Below are positions 6,902 to 10,959 of a stretch of DNA of 10,959 nt, one piece after another. The DNA is taken from the NCBI GenBank assembly GCA_024860865.1, contig JACRDV010000115.1, forward strand, positions 1 through 10,959, in the 5' to 3' direction. A program made the translations under genes and the position numbers. Every line of letters starts with the position of its first letter. Within the stretch, counting starts at the first letter, position 1. The notes beneath the pieces are model-generated. The model was not told the DNA's origin. It ran no database searches and saw nothing but the letters and a program-made list of their open reading frames with translations. The DNA is from JACRDV01 sp024860865 [NCBI: Methanobacteriota archaeon]. GTDB lineage: Archaea > JACRDV01.

Positions 6902-9900
6902 CTACTCTGCAGCAGTTTTTTCAATTAGCGTATCAAATTGAGTGCTTAATTTCTGGTGAATTTCTTTAATTTTCGCCTCAGCTTCATTTTCAGGTATTGT
7001 TTTCATCCTAGCAATTTCATCCTTAATTGGTAGCTTAACTATATCAGAAATTTGAACTCCTTTGTTAATAGCTTCTACACCTTTCTCATAGAACATCAAA
7101 ATTGTTTTTAACATTGATATCTGCTTTTTAGCTGAGCAATATGTATCGACTGGATGGTAAGCATTTTGCTGTAAAAAGTCTTCTCTAATCATTCGCGCTC
7201 CTTCAAGAGTAATTCTCTCTCTCTCAGGCAATGCATCTGGACCAACTAGCATCACAATTTCTTTTAATTCTGATTCTTTCTGCAATATCTCCATAGCCCT
7301 TCCGCGGAGCATTCTCCAATCTTCTTTAACTGCTTCTTTCCACCAACTCTCAACTGTATCCAGATAAAGTGAATAACTTGTCAACCAATTGATGGCCGGG
7401 AAATGTCTGCGATCAGCAAGTGAGGAGTCCAATGCCCAGAAACACTTTGTAATCCTTAGAGTGCCTTGAGTAACTGGCTCTGAAAAATCACCTCCAGGAG
7501 GCGAAACTGCGCCAACAACTGTGACTGAACCTATCCTTTCATTCGAACCAAGGGTGACAACACGCCCAGCGCGTTCATAAAAATCAGCTAATCTTGAAGC
7601 CAAATAAGCCGGATAACCTTCTTCGCCTGGCATCTCTTCGAGTCTGCCAGATATCTCTCTCATTGCCTCAGCCCAACGGGAAGTTGAATCTGCCATCAAA
7701 GCAACATCATAGCCCATATCTCTGAAGTACTCACAGATAGTGATTGCAGTATAAACGCTTGCCTCCCTAGCAGCTACTGGCATGTTTGAAGTGTTTGCGA
7801 TTAAAGAGGTGCGATGCATCAGTGGTTTTCCACTTTTAGGATCGACCAATTCAGGGAACTCCTCTAGAACTTCTGTCATTTCATTTCCACGTTCACCGCA
7901 GCCGACGTAAACGATTACATCAGCATCTGCCCACCTGGCTAGCTGGTGCTGTGAAACTGTATTATGCAGAATCATCGGAGTATTTCCACCTACAAAATTA
8001 TGAGTTTGTGGAACAGTTATATCATAAACGTCAGACTCTACATCAATAACTTTAATTTCTATTGTTTCATCGCAGAAAACATAATCCAAAGATTGTGCAA
8101 AATCTAATAAATGTTCCAATCGCACTTGCTTGACTATTCTTTGAAATGTTTGTACAGTTAAATTCTGGTCAACATAATAGCCCGCTGTTGAAATCCCTTC
8201 TTTTTCTAAAACAAAAGGTTTCGTATTTCCAAGTATCTTTTTAAACAAGGCGCTAGTCATCGGAACTATATCTGTCGAATTAAAGCAGAATTCTTTGTTA
8301 AAGAAAGGATGTATTTTAATAACTTCACGTGCTGTAATAAAAATCCTATAATAAGTTCGTCCCTTTACTATTCTTTCTCTTATTCTAAATAAAACCCCTG
8401 TCCTTAAAAGCATATATGAAATACCATCTTTCATGTCATTGCTTGCAGTAGAAATTTCAATTTCATCATCAGTTAGGCTTCCATCGCCGCTTATATAAGA
8501 TATTAAAAATGCTTTTATCACTGAATTAGGAGATGTTAATAAAATGTCCGGAGGCTTAACATTTCTTGATTTTTTCTTTTTTGGGTATCCTAACGAAACT
8601 AGTAGGTCAACGAGCGCTTTACTATTTACCTTAATAGCCTCAACTGTCCTTTCCCAACTATCTTTAGAGTCAAGATTAAATAATTTTTTGAGTAGATAAC
8701 TTACTCTGTCTCTTAGTTTCTTATTCCTATTAAAGAAAACTACAGTCCCCCTGCCTCTTACCATACCATCCGACATTAAGAAACCTAATAATGCTGCTAA
8801 TTCTTCTGTCAGGTATTTTGGAACAGTAATGGGTTTAGATTGCCTTTCCGCTTTTATAAGTTGGAATTCTATTTCAGTTTTTGTTAGATTCTCTAGTTTT
8901 CTTATAAACGATATATGTGGCAGATTTTTCTTGGAATAATAACCTAGCAAATTATGGTAGGATACATCTAATAGTTTTGCAAATTCTTTTTTTGTTATTT
9001 TGTTCTTGTTGGAGATATATTCAGAAATTATTATACGCATCTTCTCGAGTGCATCACTATCAGCAATTCTACAATCGAAATTAATATCAATATTAGAGTA
9101 GTCAGAATTTAATTCAAGTTTTCGGGGCGAAATTATAAAATCTCCTACTTTTAAGTTTTCTGCCTCTTTCTCTACAATTTTCAAATTGTCGCCTAAAGAA
9201 AAAAGCTTGTGTAATGGAGTTAACTTTATTTTTCTACCAGATCTGGTTTTTATTTCAATAAGTCTAGATGTTTTTCCCTTATAGACCCGGGTGGCATATG
9301 TAGGGGATATCTTTTTACCATCAAAGGTATAAACAAGCAAAGGCTTTAAAAGTCTTATTACAGTTTCGTATTCCGAAATTTTTACAACTTCTCCTACAGC
9401 TGAATCAAAAACATCTTTGATTGTCTTTAATTGATTATTAGCTAAAATTTTTGTGTCGCCAGTGACACATTTTCCGCTGCCGAATGGGCCAGGTATTGCA
9501 GCCGTTCCACCCTTTGCTACTGGGAAAAATGTATCATAAATGCGTTGGCCAGTAACTAAAGGAATACTTGGGTCGAGTTTTCTTCTAAATGGTCTACCTC
9601 TTCTCACTGGCCAATGGTGCATCATTTGAACTTCTTTTTTTCCAGTTGTAGTGCTAATCACTGCTACAGTATCCTCGACAGTGTAGTCACCCTTTTCCGC
9701 GATCTCAACTATCTTTCCTGAGATTCCGGGTGGTACAAGAATTCGATGTTCAACAATTTCTGTTTCTTGAACTTTGCCTAAAAAATCTCCTTCTTGAATC
9801 TTATCACCTTTTTTAACTAAGGGCACAAAAGTCCACTTTTTATTTCGATCAAGTGCAGGCGCTTCAACTCCACGTTTTATAAAATTCCCAGATTTCAACT

Positions 9901-10186
9901 TAATTACTTCAAGCGGCCTTTGGATTCCATCAAAAATTCTATTCAATATACCAGGACCGAGCTCAACGGAAAGCGGTCGTCCAGTTCCCAGTACCTCTTC
10001 GCCTGGTTTGATTCCAACTGTTTCTTCATAAACCTGAATGCTCGCCCTATCTTCAACTAACTCAATTATTTCACCAATTAGTTTTTGCTCGCCAACCCTC
10101 ACCATCTCGAACATTTTTGCTCCTCTCATTCCTTCAGCTACAACCAATGGACCAGTTATTCTCACTATTTTTCCTTTTACTACCAA
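6902..10186 (-). CDS. atpA: A-type ATP synthase catalytic subunit A precursor with intein
   Basis: The 1094-residue precursor comprises a 591-residue extein, typical for catalytic subunit A, and a 503-residue intein at residues 240-742. The extein has the N-terminal barrel ([16 protein letters not shown]), the A-specific bulge domain (about residues 115-185, with [21 protein letters not shown]), and the P-loop GPFGSGK-T (233-239 plus 743). The catalytic GERGNEM segment follows, with Glu at precursor 765, or 262 after splicing, matching the Thermus-type position near 261. The Walker B strand [16 protein letters not shown] and the [17 protein letters not shown] segment are also present. Subunit A hydrolyses or makes ATP in the A3B3 head. 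The start is TTG 10184-10186, directly after the subunit F stop, with GGAGG 5 nt upstream; this supports a TTG start. Without splicing the P-loop is broken, so activity depends on it. Confidence 0.96.
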   Translation of the reverse strand: MVVKGKIVRITGPLVVAEGMRGAKMFEMVRVGEQKLIGEIIELVEDRASIQVYEETVGIKPGEEVLGTGRPLSVELGPGILNRIFDGIQRPLEVIKLKSGNFIKRGVEAPALDRNKKWTFVPLVKKGDKIQEGDFLGKVQETEIVEHRILVPPGISGKIVEIAEKGDYTVEDTVAVISTTTGKKEVQMMHHWPVRRGRPFRRKLDPSIPLVTGQRIYDTFFPVAKGGTAAIPGPFGSGKCVTGDTKILANNQLKTIKDVFDSAVGEVVKISEYETVIRLLKPLLVYTFDGKKISPTYATRVYKGKTSRLIEIKTRSGRKIKLTPLHKLFSLGDNLKIVEKEAENLKVGDFIISPRKLELNSDYSNIDINFDCRIADSDALEKMRIIISEYISNKNKITKKEFAKLLDVSYHNLLGYYSKKNLPHISFIRKLENLTKTEIEFQLIKAERQSKPITVPKYLTEELAALLGFLMSDGMVRGRGTVVFFNRNKKLRDRVSYLLKKLFNLDSKDSWERTVEAIKVNSKALVDLLVSLGYPKKKKSRNVKPPDILLTSPNSVIKAFLISYISGDGSLTDDEIEISTASNDMKDGISYMLLRTGVLFRIRERIVKGRTYYRIFITAREVIKIHPFFNKEFCFNSTDIVPMTSALFKKILGNTKPFVLEKEGISTAGYYVDQNLTVQTFQRIVKQVRLEHLLDFAQSLDYVFCDETIEIKVIDVESDVYDITVPQTHNFVGGNTPMILHNTVSQHQLARWADADVIVYVGCGERGNEMTEVLEEFPELVDPKSGKPLMHRTSLIANTSNMPVAAREASVYTAITICEYFRDMGYDVALMADSTSRWAEAMREISGRLEEMPGEEGYPAYLASRLADFYERAGRVVTLGSNERIGSVTVVGAVSPPGGDFSEPVTQGTLRITKCFWALDSSLADRRHFPAINWLTSYSLYLDTVESWWKEAVKEDWRMLRGRAMEILQKESELKEIVMLVGPDALPERERITLEGARMIREDFLQQNAYHPVDTYCSAKKQISMLKTILMFYEKGVEAINKGVQISDIVKLPIKDEIARMKTIPENEAEAKIKEIHQKLSTQFDTLIEKTAAE
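7961..9469 (-). mobile_element. Intein with LAGLIDADG homing endonuclease in subunit A P-loop
   Basis: This in-frame 503-residue insert starts with Cys (CVTGDTKI, block A) and ends MILHN, with Thr as the +1 residue, a canonical class 1 intein. Block B is TPLHKLF (intein residues 84-87 TPLH). Block F is [16 protein letters not shown], with the expected His. Two LAGLIDADG helices, LLGFLMSDG (227-235) and [10 protein letters not shown] (321-330), keep both catalytic Asp-Gly pairs. An HTH-like segment occurs at about 157-190 ([20 protein letters not shown]). The site is between Lys and Thr of GPFGSGKT, the position I recall as VMA-b, used by other archaeal A-subunit inteins, and not the yeast VMA1 site, which lies further downstream before CGERGNEM. 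The DNA is visibly more A/T-rich than the flanking extein. It appears capable of both splicing and homing. Confidence 0.95.
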
Positions 10187-10537
10187 TTATTCCTCCCTCC
10201 CTCGTTCTCCTAGGATTATTTCTATACCAATAGCCCTCTTAACGAGCTTTTGAAGAGGCGTAACCTCTCTCCGCATTGGACCTTTTTTATCTGGAATTTC
10301 AACAATAATTGGAACTACTTCTTCTTTTTTTGCTTCAAAATCATCAATCATTTTCCTCAACTGTTCAGCAATTCTTTCAGTTATTACAATTATATTGATA
10401 TCTTTTCTTTGAAAAAGAGATTTTAAATTCTTTGCTGCTTCTTCAGCTGATCCAACTTCATAGGTTTCTTTAATTCCAGCTAATCTAAATCCAACAATAG
10501 TGTCTTGATCGCCAATTACAGCAACTTTCGCGCTCAA
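10187..10537 (-). CDS. atpF: A-type ATP synthase subunit F (rotor)
   Basis: This 116-residue protein is the small central-stalk subunit F, which binds subunit D and can influence catalysis through its C-terminal helix. It opens with KVAVIGDQDTIVGFRLAGI, the family signature, followed by ETYEVGSAEEA. The second strand IIVITERIAEQLR and the PIIVEIPDKKGP segment complete the CheY-like domain; the tail LQKLVKRAIGIEI is the mobile C-terminal helix. The start is TTG at 10535-10537, three codons before the KVAVIGD strand. No better start is in frame just upstream. Subunit A begins immediately after the stop, so the two are coupled. The 91-nt gap to subunit C is larger than other spacings in this operon. 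Confidence 0.95.
   Translation of the reverse strand: MSAKVAVIGDQDTIVGFRLAGIKETYEVGSAEEAAKNLKSLFQRKDINIIVITERIAEQLRKMIDDFEAKKEEVVPIIVEIPDKKGPMRREVTPLQKLVKRAIGIEIILGERGREE
10192..10196 (-). promoter_or_regulatory. Strong Shine-Dalgarno deciding the TTG start of subunit A
   Basis: On the minus strand GGAGG lies 5 nt before TTG (GGAGG-AATAA-TTG), inside the last codons of subunit F, within a longer purine run (GGGAGGGAGGAA). It fixes the unusual start codon of subunit A and couples its translation to subunit F. Confidence 0.7.
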
Positions 10538-10628
10538 AATGACCCGCTCTTTAAATTAAATAGAATTTGATCTTGTTTGATTTGGAAATTCCTTATTGTT
10601 AAAGAAATAAACCTCCAATTGCCAAAGA
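10538..10628 (-). other. 91-nt spacer between subunits C and F, possible internal start region
   Basis: This is the only sizeable gap within the minus-strand ATPase genes. On the minus strand it contains an isolated GGAGGT with no ATG/GTG at a useful distance, the near-palindrome GGAATTTCC, and an A/T run TCTATTTAATTTAAA 14-28 nt before the subunit F TTG that could serve as a TATA element. I see no credible gene or RNA in it. Confidence 0.3.
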
Positions 10629-10959
10629 TTATATAATCAATTCTCTAATTTTTTCAGGTGAAAGTTTTTCTTCCTTTGCTGCAAGAATAGTTTTGACTGA
10701 TTTAACTTCATTTTCTTTAACAATAAAAAACCCTATTATTGGGTTGGGTCCAAAAACTTGAAGTCTTGATACCGTTTTTGCAGTTCTTATTAAAAACTGC
10801 TCTAAAGCCCTTTCAAAAGGCAATAGCGACCCTGTTTTTTCGTACTCGGTTCTGACAGCATTCAAAATTTCAATATAAGATGTACCTTCCAGTCTACTCA
10901 GTACTGTTTCGATATTTTCAGCCTCAATTAATTCTTCCAACCTTTTACCGACTAATTCA
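10629..10959 (-). CDS. atpC: A-type ATP synthase subunit C, C-terminal part (cut by window edge)
   Basis: The gene runs off the right end of the window; 109 codons are visible before TAA at 10629-10631, about a third of the family's usual ~350 residues. The reading frame stays open to the edge (ELVGKRLEELIEAENIE), so an apparent TTG start at 10938-10940 is not real. The segment LLPFERALEQFLIRTAKTVSR, then FGPNPIIGFFIVKENEVKSV, and the end KTILAAKEEKLSPEKIRELII are the conserved C terminus of subunit C (AhaC), related to eukaryotic V-ATPase subunit d. Subunit C is the socket that joins the D/F rotor shaft to the membrane c-ring. In the usual order E-C-F-A-B-D, subunit E would lie just beyond this edge. 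Confidence 0.92.
   Translation of the reverse strand, partial: ELVGKRLEELIEAENIETVLSRLEGTSYIEILNAVRTEYEKTGSLLPFERALEQFLIRTAKTVSRLQVFGPNPIIGFFIVKENEVKSVKTILAAKEEKLSPEKIRELII

Noticed and set aside
10538-10628. A small RNA or tiny peptide gene in the C-F spacer
   Set aside because: There is an isolated GGAGGT and a doubled TTTGAT, but no start codon at a useful distance, no C/D box pair in order and no stable hairpin.
10938-10940. TTG as the start of a short 103-residue subunit C
   Set aside because: The frame stays open to the window edge with family-like sequence, and subunit C is about three times longer, so this is an internal codon of a truncated gene.

Overview
The window is a low-GC archaeal segment carrying most of an A-type (archaeal V/A-type) ATP synthase. 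The archaeal assignment rests on the A-ATPase subunit set, the UBA-type tail of an archaeal NAC protein, an archaeal UPF0216/DUF61 protein, frequent TTG/GTG starts and two LAGLIDADG inteins. The lineage cannot be fixed more closely from the sequence alone.

Left, plus strand (1-2383): the 3' end of a NAC-like gene, then two tightly coupled genes that together make the membrane stator subunit I. Subunit I is split. The first gene (157-903) holds the N-terminal ~155 residues of subunit I joined to what looks like a complete peripheral-stalk subunit H (AhaH-type coiled coil). The second (905-2383) resumes at the distal lobe of the subunit I cytoplasmic domain and carries the whole membrane domain. 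The separate H and I genes expected at the head of an archaeal A-ATPase operon are therefore rearranged into an I(N)-H fusion plus I(C).

Right, minus strand (10959 down to 2398): a compact converging operon reading C (3' part only), F, A, B, D, then a putative DUF22 protein and a UPF0216/DUF61 protein. Both head subunits are interrupted by full-length inteins with LAGLIDADG homing endonucleases: 503 residues in catalytic subunit A, inserted inside the P-loop, and 530 residues in subunit B, inserted in the conserved TGYI/TEGQ segment. Together they occupy 3099 nt, about 28% of the window. The B intein lacks both usual C-terminal splicing histidines.

How it works together: A3B3 is the catalytic head, D and F form the central rotor stalk, C couples the rotor to the membrane ring, H (with E) is the peripheral stalk, and I holds the stator and the ion half-channels. 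Subunits E and K (the c-ring) are not in the window; E would be expected upstream of C, beyond the right edge. No stretch longer than 300 bases lacks a gene, and there are no rRNA, tRNA, CRISPR or insertion sequences that I can see.
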